Positions 36,840 to 50,400 of a stretch of DNA of 64,000 bases are shown here, in pieces. Source of the stretch: Phytoseiulus persimilis. Its lineage: Eukaryota > Arthropoda > Arachnida > Mesostigmata > Phytoseiidae. The notes under the pieces were generated by a model. That model had not been told where the DNA came from and did not search any database. It saw only the letters and a program-made list of their open reading frames with translations. The DNA lies in assembly GCA_037576195.1 (NCBI GenBank), contig CM075104.1:10742211-10806210 (forward strand), given 5' to 3'. The stretch's first letter is position 1; every line of letters begins with the position of its first letter. Made by a program: the position numbers and the translations under genes.

Positions 36840-39650
36840 TCGCTCCCCATAGTGACTGGGCGGAACGGAGACGGATCTCCCTCGCAGAAGGCTCGCGGGC
36901 AACATTCGGAAGCCACGGGAGGAGTCACTCCGTACATTCATTGATGTTCACTTCCTCGAGGTCGCTTCCGCATACTAGAGCTCGACAGAACTTCATGCGG
37001 AGGGGATATATGTATGAGAGGAAGCGAGAGATAGCAGCCTGTGAGCTAAAACCCGGCAGCGCTCCCTGTTGCTGTTTGTCTTGCTTGCTATCATACCGCG
37101 CGGTGCCGTAAACGCTATGAGCTACGCAGAACACACCACGGAACGCGCTCGGTCGACCGAACGGCCGCTCAGTATCTAGAATTTATGCAGGCTGCAGCTG
37201 TGAAATAATTAGCTGTCCAACGCAGACGAAACTTTGTCCCTCAACAGACTAGTCATCGGATGCTCAATCCGTTCCGGCGTCCACGGGGCGGGGGGTCCGT
37301 GCGGCGGGGGCCGCGCAATAGCTCGCTGTCGGGGGGAGGCCTTCCACTGGTCATCGGATCCCCAAAAGGGTTCGATTCAGGCTAGAAAACGCTCTCCCCG
37401 ACACTGCAAGAAAGCCGATCTCGGCCACTGTCCGCTCGGAATACATACATCGACAGCGAACTGATGACCTTGCGTGACTTCATTTTGTCGCATCAGGCCC
37501 TGCAAACACTTGTCATCATTTTTGGGGAAATGGTCACCGTTGGACCTCCCTCCAGTGACAGATTGGCAGTTGGTCGATGTGCACACAAGTCCATGTCGCG
37601 ACGACATGTTCTCCCACCGAACTTATGGCATAGCGCGCATTCCGTTGTCGAGTTGACCCCGCGGAATTTCCCGCTGGTCAGCTGAGAATCTGCTACGCTG
37701 CGAGCCTGGCTGTTTTGTCCCGAGTTCGATCAATTGACGGCCGGCGATCGTGAGACAGAACTCGGGAATCGAGGCTTCATAACTTTGCTGAGTGGGCAGT
37801 GGTCAACATATCGTCCCACTTGACATACTGTCGACCCACTAGATTCAGATCCACGAGTTCGGGGCTGCCGATTTTCTCCTCGGCAAGCTCCTGATCCAGC
37901 GACGACGTGTATTCCTAGCCTGGACAGTTCGGATTTGGCAATAAAAACCGACCGAATACTCTCGATATCAGCTCAAACAGCCAGAACCCAACCCTTCCGA
38001 GTACCGAACAAAAGCCGCCGTGGCCAGCGTTCTCATGATCATTCAGCATAAGTTAGTCGGGGGGGAACGTTCTGCGCGAGGGACACCTGGGTATGCGAAT
38101 CGGGATCATTCTCGGAAAGAATTGAACTCCTCCGAGTTGCGGATCGCTTGTGCATCACGAGCAGAATCGGGAATCTTCTCCGAGATCACAAGATCACCTC
38201 TCAGATTCAGGAGTTCGGGTCTAGACAAAGGCCTCCGGAGGGCATCCTTGAACCGAATTCTCCTGAGTGACTTTCGGTGCGCAGGAACTCCCAGCGGCGG
38301 GGGAGCAGCAAAACGTCAAGCCTTGCCTGGGCTCTTTTTGAAGTTTCCCAGATATGCAACAGGTTGCTCATACGTTCATGATCCTCATCATCATCCCGAA
38401 GCACAGCTCGCTGCGAACAGAAAGTCGAGACCGACGAGATAGATGGAAGGTGACAGAATATGGGGAGCGCAGGGAAAAAACTGGCGGGAACGACTCCCCC
38501 CCTCCCTCTCCCCACTGCTGTTTCGGCTCCCCAAGGACCGAGAGGGGATCTCATTTAATCCTATCATCTCACCGCAGTTGGAGCTCACTGACACTCCAAC
38601 TAAACCTGCTTATCTCTCGCAGCTTTTCGTCGTCTCTCGTTGTTGCTCTCCATCCTCGACAGGAAGACCTAGAGGAAAGAGCATGGTCGGTCCGGTTTCC
38701 AACTGGCAAGTTGCTGTACTTCCAGGACAGCGGACCTAGCTGCGCCGACGGGCAAGCGGATGAGCGGGCTTTCGAGTCCTGCTGACCAGCTGGCGTTTCC
38801 TGTCTTCCCTCTCCCATCGTCTCAACGAAGGTCATTTTCAAGATCTTCTCCGGAGAAGGAACCGGAGAACAAACTTTGTCGTTTCCTCCTTCCATCTTCC
38901 GCCCGTCCTGATGGATCGGCTCATGGCTAGACCGCTTCTCGCTATCTGACTCAACATCTGAGAGGTGCCGGTAAGCTCGGATCAATGACCGAACTCCGTA
39001 AAATCCGACGTCCTCCCAGGGGCTTGAAGTTTTGAGCATCGAGACGGCCATCGAGCAGAGAGAGACGCGCTCAGAGTGCACGTCCAACACAGAATTCTGG
39101 AGCAGACATTGTTGCCGAAGGCCTCCACGAATAGACGAGGCGTGTTAAATCGTCTCGGCACAATTACGCTCGTCTAGGAGTTACAGAGTCGGAGAGCAGA
39201 AGCAGAACACCTGGCTAGCCCGGAGACGTGCCGAGCAGAGAGTCGCGAGATAACGACTGGAGATGATTAGAACCGAGAGGATTCATAATAGGACGGGCGG
39301 GAAAAACGCAGGAAGGACCTCTCGCACGGACGCATGGATGGATGGGAATACCATGCTCAGATGGTGGAATGAATGGAGTGAGGCCCAAAACTTGGGAGGA
39401 AAAAGATAAGGACGAGTTAGCCGCCTTGTGCCCGAGCGGTGCTCCCGCTCGCCTCTCGCTCCTCATCCGGCGACTCGTCTCGATCTTTTTTTCCTGGCCT
39501 CGGCTTCTTCGGGGCAAATCTTCACAGAAGCGAGTCGGCTGGATGTGGTTCCCAGTTTGCTTTAACAGCATACTGCAGCGACGGGATTGCTAGGAATTTC
39601 GCAAACCGAGCGAAACCAACCACCGCGACTCCGAACGCTCGCGAGACGGG

Positions 39651-39683
39651 CGGGCAAGCAAGCAAGCAAGCGAGCGAGCAGAC
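39651..39683 (+). repeat. GCAA/GCGA tetranucleotide microsatellite
   Basis: GGGC, then about four GCAA units grading into GCGA units. The motif switch within one tract suggests point mutation followed by expansion. Confidence 0.8.
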
Positions 39684-40068
39684 AGCTCCATCTTTGGTGG
39701 TACTTTCTGGAATTGCCCTCTTCATTCGGCTCAACTCCTGTGAAATCACACGTTTGCGGCTCGGTTGGTCTCCAGCTGTGATCGCTGATATTCATCAGCA
39801 CAAATCCGGATTCATTCCGAAAGACGAATTGAACAACGGAATACATCTTTCCGAGATCTCACCTTCCCAGCCTGAAGTCCAAAATGAGGCATAAAATTTC
39901 GGGGCTCCAGATCCTGAGGTTGTGATCAGTTGGATATCATAAACAGACATAGGAACAGCACCGAGATTCCCAGAAGAGTAATACCTCCGTTAATGATTTT
40001 CGGCTGTTGGTACAGGAATCAGAACCCTTCTGATGCGGACATCTCGCACGTTATGTCTATCTCTTGAT

Positions 40069-40080
40069 GGGGGGGGGGGG
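40069..40080 (+). repeat. Poly-G tract, 12 bases
   Basis: An uninterrupted run of 12 G. Confidence 0.9.
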
Positions 40081-41034
40081 AGTCTCCCGTACTGTGAGAA
40101 ACGGACTGAGTAACGGTCGAACTACGATGAGCCACCATTTAGCGGCATCTGTTGAGAGTAATCCAGGCTCAATTATGAAATATTTCGAAACAGTGCTGGT
40201 GATCGGGAGCGCCTGGATGAGATGGCGAAAAGTCGTCAACCGCGCGAATCAAGCGTCGAACTTCAAGTGCTGGAAGCAGGGCTATAGGGCGCACCTCAGA
40301 TTCGCGCCATCGGTAACGTATTGTAGTGATTATGGTTGCTTGTCTTCGCTGTCCAGTGGCCCTCCGGCGAGAGAGGTACGTTTCCTCTCGACTCGGGGGG
40401 TCGCAGACTCGGATTCGCGAGTCCGAGAAATACAGACTCGTCGGACTCCCCTTTCCGAGTCCAGATGAGGACCACGCAATCCTGTATTTTGAGCCAGAGG
40501 CATGCCTCGGTATTGGCGTGAAACACGTCGTTGTCCTCATATTTTCGGAGGTATCCGAGGTTTTCGCGGCTTTCGGAGACCATGCATCGTTGAGGCTCCC
40601 ACCTATCTACAAAAGTTCGAGTGTCCACCCGTCTGCCTGCGATCTCGTGAGGCGCCGTTAGATGACGTCTTCGAAGATCGATCACGATTGAGAGCGATTC
40701 GAGGGGGCGAGGTCACAAGATAGTCGAATCACAAGACTGCTTTGTGGGGCAGAATGAGTCCGGGTGAATCTATTCCGAAGTGAGACAGAAGCATCCTTTT
40801 CTGGTAGAGCATGAAAATTGAACGGCACCACGGGTCGATCAAGCCACGTCCAGATCTGAACCGATCCACCGAAACTAGCTCAGAATCAGAGACTCTGGAA
40901 CTCGAACCCGTATCCGAGATTCTGCGCCCCTCACCTGGACTCGGACTCGTGTATTTTAACGACCCCTGCTCACAACAATTTGAAACGTCCATGAGATTCC
41001 TCCATAACGGAGCTCTTCCCTGCCAATTCTCTTA

Positions 41035-41044
41035 CCCCCCCCCC
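41035..41044 (+). repeat. Poly-C tract, 10 bases
   Basis: An uninterrupted run of 10 C. Confidence 0.9.
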
Positions 41045-44000
41045 TCTTTCCCAAGTACGCTAGCCATGTCCGATGCTCAAGAATGTCAGGGAGTTATTGA
41101 GGAGATGCGCGGGTGCGTCTGTTGACGTTGAGGATTTTTGGGCCTTGCTTGTCCATTTCGAGGAGAGATTTGACACTTCCGACCTATGATCGAGTGTAAC
41201 ACTGGGAGATCGTTGCTTTAACGAATCCGGTAGGTGCGGATGAATGCATTTCTGGTCCCAGCTGCGGCGCGCCAAGGTCACGATTGCCTGTTAGAGCTTG
41301 TATTATGCTTCCATCAATGCTCATATCAAAGGCATCATGGGTCGAATAATGGAAGGATGGGCAGAGGAAAGATGGGCGTTTCTGAGCTGGCTCTATCCGA
41401 CGCTCACTTCCTTGAGCAATCGACTTAGTGGCGTTCATCGGCCACCGAGCAAATCAGTCAGATTCCTGAGGTCTCCGGGAAAGCACGCAAATTAATCTCA
41501 GAGGCGATAACAGGTTGCTTGGGGCAATTCGAAAACTGAATGGAATCCCGCGACTGTGCGACCTTTCTGGAGAAACCGGGGCAGTTCCGGTCCAACCCGA
41601 ACGGAGCCTGAGGACGAATCTGAACATCAAAATCATGATTGAACTGACGCAGGAACTACCACCGGGATGTAAAGAGGCCTCAGGGACCTTGTCTTCCCCA
41701 CATCGAAACACTATTGATAGAGTTCTGTCATCGATCGCGATATATTCCAATGGGTAATTCCCTGCTGAGAGACCCGAACTCCGAGTTTGACATTAGAGTT
41801 TCGGAGAGTGGTCGAAGAGTCGAACGCCTTTCGACTCTTGCTTAGAGAGCAGAACGGAAGGCCACGCAGTCGGAAGTTTCTGCGCACGTGCTTGAGTATG
41901 ACTCTAGGACGTCGGATGACATCCAAAGCGCAGGACTTGGGACCGCTCTCGCGGCTCTTGACAACGTCTCAACAACCGGCGTCGCGCTCATTCCATTACT
42001 CCGCTTTGATCTGTTCACGGAAGAGGGCTCGTCGAAATTTTGAAAATCCCGAAACGGGAATCCTCAATTCTCTTCTAAGCCCTCGAAGACCACACCGCAT
42101 AGACCAGGCTCGGGGCCGTATCACGTCATTGCGTGAGGGGAGATGCTCGCAGAGGATCGGCCTTGAGCTAATGGCTTTGATGATGATTGGACGTGCGAGG
42201 AGAACTGAATCGTGGACTCGGAGACGTAGCTCTATATTCCCGAAACACCTAACGATGTTCTCATGCTATCCATCTTCCATCTGTCCAATCCAGGAGGGTC
42301 ACTACATTGTCGCTGTGGTCGTCCGACCGACGCAGGTGACTCTGACCGAAAGTTTCGGCTGTCGACGAGCTTTCTGCCCGACGAAGATGACGTTTATCTT
42401 TGCAAGGAGAAAAAGACAGCTGGGACATCCACCGCTCTGAGAACAGCTGAATCCCCGTCACGCTCTCCGTGAACAAACGGTTCCCTAAGCCGCATCCGAC
42501 CGCTGTTTGCATAATATTAGGACTCAATATCGAGGTGACAGTCCGAGCCTTAATTGAAATTCAGGGACGGCATTGGATTCGATCTGAGGACCAACCTCGG
42601 AGATGCGTATGGCGTCGATCTCTGCTCGAACCCTCCCTTCGATCTTCTCACTCTACATTTCGACGTTCACGCGCCGAACAACTCACATTACCATCGTTGG
42701 AGCGAATCGTAGCACGTGATAACTTATTCACCGCAGAGAGTCATTCAATACGATCAGCGACGGAATCCCTATCTCGCTCAGGAGTCATGCCATGACACTG
42801 GCGCGTCACCCCATTCGAGCCTACGCGATGTCTAAGGCTCAGTGACGCTAAGCATATTTAGGACTGTCCTCTGATGAATGTTTAACCTAGAGTTCTTCGT
42901 CGGCTTTGTCCATTAGTCAACCGAGAGTTCAAGTATTCGAGAGTTCATGGAGATCATCCCTCGTAGCTTCATTCAACTATATCGGATAACGTTGAGGCTG
43001 AGACCCACGATGTGAGGTTAACATCATAAGGATCAGAGTTCGTTCGCATTGAAGAGAGCTCCCAGGGGTGAGAATCCTCCGGATACCTTCTTTGAGAAAG
43101 AGTTCCGGCTGAGGATACCATCAGCTGGATAGTTCGAGCCGGTACTCCAGGAACTGGAATACCACCACCTGCGCCTGCGCTGTCCCGTTAGACTCCTATT
43201 CGTATCAATTGTCATAATCCTCAATTTTCCACTTTTTTGCATCGGTCGCGAGCTGCAGGAGTCCCTCGGTGTTGCCCATCATCTCGGAGGAGCGTTTTCC
43301 GTCGAGTCCCAGTCACTTCTGTACTTCCTCCTCCTGCGTTCCGTTGCGCTCGCAAATTTTGTGGCTCAGGGACCATTTCACAAATGCTGATTCTGACTCC
43401 GGGTAGGAGTCTTCCATGACGTTCCTTGACCACAGCATTCGATCTCGACCTGGGCCAGTGAGGTTGATTCTCAGCTGTCGCCATATGAGCTCCCCAGGCA
43501 GACTCATCCTCACACGCCGCTGCTCTCTGATCTCCCGAGGGGGAGTGTGAATTCGGATACCCGATCAACTCTCGAGTTCACATCCTTGTTTGTTGATGAA
43601 GCTGCTTTTTTCTCCATAAATACCCATAGGAAACAACGGAGAGGCTTGAGGAAGTGGATGGGAGTCAACACTCATCAATGTTGCAGCTCTACGTCGAGTC
43701 CGGTATGCCTCGGTCTGATCTCGCTCGGTCAACGCCTCTCCGGTCTCGGAGTCTCCACGGTGGATACAAATAAACTGAAAGAGAAACACTTCTATGGACT
43801 TGGATGAGTGGAACTCACTCGAGTAAATCGAAGTCTATGACATTTTGGTACGGTTTCCGGACAATCGATCCGGTTGTTTCGGAGAGACTTGAATAGCGCT
43901 GAAAACTCAGGGTCACATAAAAGGTCAAGCACCTTTTACGCTCACCCCACTCTCTCGGGATAGTGCACACCCGATCTTCTTGGTGACAATGCTGAATATC

Positions 44001-45288
44001 ATTGCTCCTCGGGAAAACCGAATCAGGCTCCAATAGAATAATTCCTCGTTGGAGAAAAATGCGTGGGCGTATCTCAGGTTCGGCATCACTCCTGAGCTGG
44101 ATTCATAGAGGAATGCGGGAAACCACGATTCAGATAACTTCACGATTCATGATTGCGTCCCGGGAAATGTCACCGGATTCGGCTGAGCCACAAACAAGCC
44201 GCTGTGCGTCTTAGTAAACTAGTCGTCCTGGTTCCGCTCATCGGTCTGCTGAGTTGATTGCTCTCGATACAGGAAACCGCGGTCAGAATAGCTCGCCGCT
44301 GTCGAGGGAATCGAGAAATGATTTTGCCTCGACGATTCCTCCATCGGAACAGAGTTGTTGGAAAACATGCGATCCATAAACTCCGACGATCCGCCGGGAA
44401 CAGGTATCGAGCTTGAAGATGGAGGCAATCTTGGAGGAGATATCTTAGTGAGTGACTCGGAGCGTTGACAAAAAAACCAACTTTCCCTTGCACTTTCCGG
44501 AAGGAGAGACAACAGTCTCACAATGACCAGGCACAAAAACAGCGTCTAGAAACCAATTCGACGTTATTGTGGTGTCGATCGCCCACTGTCCTATCAAGCC
44601 AGACAAGGCGTGATCCCGATTCCCTAGTTTAACACCGTCGGAAAAAAAAACAGGTCAAACGTTAACCCGTGCACTCTCCCCGATAGCGGGCATCGCAGAA
44701 GTAACAGCGGAGTAGACAACAAGGAGTAGACGACGACTACACTGACCTGATAGCTTTAATCCTTTGCCCAAAGCAACATCGAACGAAACAGTTCGACAAC
44801 CGGTCGCGATAGAGATTCTCTCTTAGGTTCGGGTTTCATTGGCAACAAAACCAGCGTCTCAGTTGCTTATCTCTTTCGGCTGAAACTTCCCGCCAGGCAG
44901 GTACGAGACGACAGCGACGACTATGAACTTTTTACACGAGACCTCAAGGTCGGCGAGGAAACGCTGGTCGGCGCTTCGCTCATGGATGTTCTTACCGTTA
45001 CTTCCGCCTCGGGCAGCAGCAAGCCAACGACCACTCCTCGCTAACTTCCCAGCCTCTTGCTATTCTTAGCAAAGTTTCGGCGAAGTCCTCTCGACCGTCC
45101 TCTTCTATTCCCTTCTTCTTCTCTCCCGAGTCCAGTTGCTAAGTCAGAGTTTCGTTCTCGATCGAGCAGTCAGAGGTCCCCGGCATCAGAGGGACCTTCC
45201 AGCTCCAGCAGCGGAGCACGTTGACTTTGATTCCAGTTCTCTAGTTTCATTGTCTCCTATTCAGTCGTCTTGGTAGAATGAATGTCCG

Positions 45289-45303
45289 CCCCCCCCCCCC
45301 CCC
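45289..45303 (+). repeat. Poly-C tract, 15 bases
   Basis: An uninterrupted run of 15 C, followed by a pyrimidine-rich stretch. Confidence 0.9.
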
Positions 45304-47369
45304 TTCTCCTCGACGCGCGCATGCAAGAGAGAGCCGAATTGTAAAAAGAGGTCTCCTCTCGTTCTCTGTGCTTCAGCTGCCGTTCTCCGGGCGACCCGAG
45401 CTCGCAGGACGAGTAGTCGAGAGCGTATCGCTCTGATTCACTTGGCTTCTTCAAATTCTATCTCTCCTCTTCAGGTGAGCCTCGTGGAGCGGCTGGACCC
45501 TCGCAGCCGATTCTGGCCCCGACGATTTGAGTCGCCTGACCGACTCGCGAAGAGCTAGCTGTAGAGGAGCTCGAGCTTCCATCTGGTCTACAGCGGAGGA
45601 GCGTGAAGCTCGGGGTCCAAGCCTTGGTTGACTCCTTCACCGGCCAGCGACGTCTCTTGAACACCCCGTCGCAATGAGTCCGATAAGAGATGCGGGTCGC
45701 GACGCCCCTCGGAGAAGCCCAGCGGCTGGTATACCACGCGGGGCTGCCAATGAGCGGGATCGACGAAACAACGAGAAACAACGTTGGCGTTATCTGAAAT
45801 GCATCCGTAAACTACAGAGACCCGATTCTTGGAGCAGAGCCAGCCGTTGCCGCGACCGTCAGTGAATGAAATCAGCGAGACAGTCTGCCGTTACACTGTT
45901 GCCGCTTCGCTCGCTGGTCCGCAAGTTTCTTCATTGTGAAGCGAGAGAAAGGAAGCAGCGTGTCGAAAAAATGCATTGCCCATTCGGCTCTGAGCCGATG
46001 ATGACCTTCGGAGCACGAGGAAATCTGGATCCGGCGCGAGAACGTCGAACGTCGGCCGGCCCGTCAGTCGGTGCGTCCGTCCGTCCGTGTGTTTGCCGGC
46101 TCGTCCTCGGGAAAAGGCAAAAGCTGAGTACAGATGAAAGCATCGCCATCTTTCAGTGACGGCGACTGAAAAGAGGGATATGGAGGGCAGGGCAGAAGAC
46201 GCATTGGCTTCCCGTTTCTCTCCCTCGAGTCTTCCAACAGTTCTAATGGATTCTCGCCCTGGAAACTGAAGGCAGGCCGGCAAGCGAGAGAAAAATGTTC
46301 GGGTGTGTGAAAGAGTGCGCCCTCCCGTCGACAGCGTCGTCGTTGCCGAGCCCTCAGATCTGAAGAGCAAGCGAGCAGGGAAGCGAAACAAATCACAAAT
46401 GGAAAATGAACGCATATAACTGCAGTTGCTTACAAATACACGCGCTCGTTTGCGAGGTAATGCCACGCCATGGTTCTGGACGGCTGTTCGAGTCATGCAA
46501 ATCATTCCTCTGGCGGTAAAAGTGCGAGCGGAGTATCTTGGCCGAGTTAAAAAGTCGGAGTCTCGGCGAGCGACTTTTGGCAACGTCACGAAGAGGTGCC
46601 GTAAATGACGTTCTCGCCGCCACGAGGAATGGAAATTCAGGGCGTTGTGAGCTCGACAGGAGCCGGCCGGCCAGCGGTGGCGACGGCGACTCGAAGACGG
46701 CGGACAAAACCAGCCCAGCAACCACCTTGGCAATCAGTCTTGAACCACCAAACGACTGATTTGTTGTCTCTGCGCAAACTCCGGAAGTCAAAAATTTTGC
46801 CCGCTCACGAAACGCACACGAGCGGTGCGGCTCGGGTTCGGCTGCGACCCTCCTCGCAGAACATCTAATTCCGCCTTCTGCGGTCTGGCATAACGAAGCG
46901 TAATAACTCTCGCAGATGCCACAGGCAGATGGCGGGCAAACACCTAGACGGCATCAAGAACATCTGCTTCGCAAAATCAACCTCCTCCTCAGAGCTCTTG
47001 AGGATCCTTCTCGCTGTTTTTAGTCCGGATGGGGTGCACGTGCTCATGAAAAATGCATCTAGTACCAGTTGAGTGAAAGCTATTCCGAGCGGGAGCGAAC
47101 TTTGAGGAACTGCGAAGGTGCCGCGTCTCCTGGACTCGGGGCGAATGAAGATGGACGAAGAGCATCGTGAACGACGATATCGGTTCTCTCTCTCGATTTG
47201 ACGGCGGTTTGCAGTTTGTTGTACGGTGTGACCTGATTCCATCAATCGGCCACATCGCGTTTCTCTGAGGAACTCGATATTGATATCCGCTCCGTTTGAG
47301 GCGACAGGGCTTCGGTGTCACGGGGGTGTTGGTTTCGGAACGAGGGTGACACCCACCGTCATTTGCACG

Positions 47370-47411
47370 ACGGGCGGGCGAGCCAGCGAGCGGGCGGGCG
47401 AGCGAGCCAGG
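47370..47411 (+). repeat. GGGC/GAGC tetranucleotide-type tract
   Basis: Interleaved GGGC, GAGC and CAGC units over about 40 bp, an imperfect tetranucleotide repeat similar in style to 39651-39683. Confidence 0.75.
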
Positions 47412-50400
47412 GTTGGCAGGCGGAACGACGGGCGCGGAGAAAATCCGCGAAAGGAAGCGGACAAACACGGAAATGCCCTTTACTTCTGCCTTATTTAGCG
47501 CGCATAGAGGAAGGTGCAGGAGTCGATGTCTGAAATTTATCACTTTGTTCCGCGGGCTGGGGGTTGGAGACTCGGCCCCAACGGTCGTGTTTCCTCTCGG
47601 TGGTAGCCCTCGTCGCAGTCGTTGTCGCGAACGTCTCGAGCGGCTGGCGGCGGGTGGAATACACGGACCGAAACGGAACCTTTAGCTCGCGTTCAACTTG
47701 TGAAGAATGTGCCGTAGCGAGCCAGGACACTGAGAACTCCTCAGACCATCCCTAACGACGGATCGTACGTTCTCACAGCCGACGCAGCCCACTTGAATGG
47801 AAGAGAAGTGGGTTCGGCTCAAACCCAGAAGTCCGTTCCCGCCGTGCGAGTCGTCGTAGCGGTGAGTCGAGGAATTTCCCCGAAAATCATCCCTGGATCT
47901 CTCTGGGAAATTCTCGGTGGCGCCGCGGCAATCCCAGATCAAATGCTACCAGCTGCAAACGCCTGCAGCCGATGTTTATCCTTCGAGTCAGAATGTTAGC
48001 GTTACGAATGAGACGGCCATTTGCAGAGAAACGAAGGGAGAATGAATGAAGGAGCGAACGGAGCAGCGAGCGCAGGAACCGAGCGAGCGAACGGACTGGC
48101 TCCTGATTTAGGAGGGCAGCGCCAGTCTCATCTGAGAAGTTCCCTTTATGTCGATCGGACTCCGCCGACCTTGATACAGCCCGCAAATACACTTAACCTT
48201 CTTCACTGCCGCGGCACTCCAGTCTACGGCATTTTTTTACGGTGGATCCGAAAGCTCCTGTGTACACCACGTCTGAGCTACAGCTGATTTGGCCTGAGAG
48301 AGCACAGTGCTCGGGATGTGAGCTCCGCAAAACGCAGAAGCAGAGCCGGATCCTTGCCATCGTTGAGTTTAGGCGCCGTATTGCGATCGGTTCTTGAAGT
48401 TGGCGAGTTGCCCGCTAAATCGGTGATAATGAAGAACCTCCAATCATTGACGGTAAATCGTTTATGGTTTTACGGCGAAATACCAGAAGCTACTTATGCA
48501 CGAAATCCGAATTTTCCTGCGATTTTCTGAGAATGCTCAGGAGATATTTTGCCTTCTTCTGCATTCTTCCTCGACGCGAAGCTTCTCTGAAGCGCTGGGC
48601 GACAGAGCTCAAAGGCTAGCGTCGTACCAAGCACTGTTCGCTGGTGGGCGTTATCCTGAGAAGAGATGAGATCGCAAGATATCTCCAGCATTCTTCTCTT
48701 TCTGTTCCATACAGGAGGTGGTGATCCCAGGAGGTGCGCCAGTTGTGGAGTATACATGAAAGAGCGATGATTTCCCCTCAGGTATCCGGCACTCGGACTG
48801 GACAGAACGTGGAGAATAATTGAACGGATTTTTTCGGGAGGTTGGTGCTCAGATTTCGAAAGCATCTCGACAAATGTTAATGACAAGTCCCTCGAGTGTT
48901 ACAGGAATCATTGAGCTGACGGGCCGTTTCAAAAACTGTCGACAGCCACTTACCAAGATGAGGTTCGAACCTTCATTACCTGGCTTCCGACCGTGTCGAG
49001 ATCGGAACATTCCTAGGAGCTCTAAATGCTATCTGTTTGATCCTCCGAAAGTTACCGGACAGTTTTCCTCTCGCGTGAAGATTCGGTGTAGCCCGCTGTT
49101 TTACCAAGCGCTGACCTCTGATTCCCGGTAGTTGTCTCGAATGTGATCCCCGATATAGTGAAGAAGGATCGAATGAAGACAGAATGGGTGTCATCCCAAA
49201 GCAGAGTAGAAAGCAACAGAATGACACCCCGATATTCCGCTCGGTGATCGGTGACAACCGCATGCTCGAATCCTCCAGGTTGCTCCTCATCCCAAGCCCC
49301 TATACAGGACAGTAGTTGATCCGGCATCCTACGCGCTCGGATGATGTGGCATGTGTCGCGTTCTAGAATACACAATCAAGGTAGTGTCATTCAAGAGTCT
49401 AGGCCGAACTTCAGAAGCCGCCGCCGCAGAGATCCAGTATCAAAGAAGGCAGGTTTTGGCACAGAATCAGGACTGCGATACGGTTATAACGACAAGGCTC
49501 GCTGTCTCAAATCTAAGGACCGCAGCCTCCTTCCCCAGAATCAGGCTGACGCATTCTCACAGAAAGACAGGCCTCGTGTGGGGGTTGAACCCCGACAAGT
49601 CTTTTGTAGATTCTTTGTTGCAGAAGGTCGAATGCTGGTCTTGGCGACACTCGATGCATCGAATTCCATTCCAAATACACAAATTATTCACCGCAAGTTG
49701 CCCCCGTCATGCGTGGGGCAAACAGCGCCTCTTATAGCTTTGGCAGGATTTGTGCTTCTCGATACCGAGTTTGACCCTCACGATCGTAAGCATGAATTTC
49801 CTCTGCACCTGTCTCGCCCTCTGGTGGCACGAAAAGATTTCCGGACTCTATTCCCGGGCGAAGATCCGATCACAGGAGACCGAGGTCGAAACGTTCGAAA
49901 AGCAGCCCGCTGTTCGGGTTTCATTAGGACACTGATACCAGTACCATGAACGCGATGAGCTGCTCGTTCCCTATGGAAGGCCCTGATTCGGAGACGAACG
50001 ATGGTCGGTGCTCCTTTGATGAGAATCATGTTGACGTTGTTCTCGGCGTCCATCGCTTCCGCCGAGTAAGATGAGGCCAGATCGATTCGTTGTGGTCCAG
50101 AGGTCAACAGCAACAACTGTTTTCACGAAGTCAGTCAGTTCTGCGGACGGAACTTTCTCGCGACCCGTGGGTCTGCGATCCAAACATCCGCGAAGGACCC
50201 TATCTCCGATCGTTCGGTTGGGTCGGGCGTCGTTGCATGTGATCAATGATCTCCGGAGACATGTGACCGTCTCCCCATGATGGCTCGCCAAACATCTTCT
50301 CTAGGTCACCCATGACGCGGGAAAGCTGATAGACTCCCGGAAGGAGTTAGTTGTCGACGATCCAATGCAGCATCTGAGCAGTGCTTCCACAACCCAATGA

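Larger units (their letters stand above)
30530..45288. other. Long unassigned stretch
   Basis: I name no gene. Protein-like but motif-free frames include 38569-39090 minus (173 codons), 41787-42440 plus (217 codons), 43216-43560 minus (interrupted by one in-frame TGA) and 43925-44143 minus. From about 44540 to 45256 no frame of 60 codons or more exists. No reverse transcriptase, integrase or DDE transposase signature was seen by eye. Contains the poly-G/C tracts, microsatellites and hairpin listed separately. Confidence 0.4.

Noticed and set aside
45891..46733. 280-codon minus-strand gene
   Set aside because: The product is Arg/Ser/Phe-rich with no motif and overlaps several plus-strand frames. 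Stop-poor CpG-rich composition explains it adequately.
48494..49375. Transposon or virus-derived gene on the minus strand
   Set aside because: The frames read somewhat like protein, but I could not find a catalytic motif or any terminal repeats, so naming a family would be guesswork.
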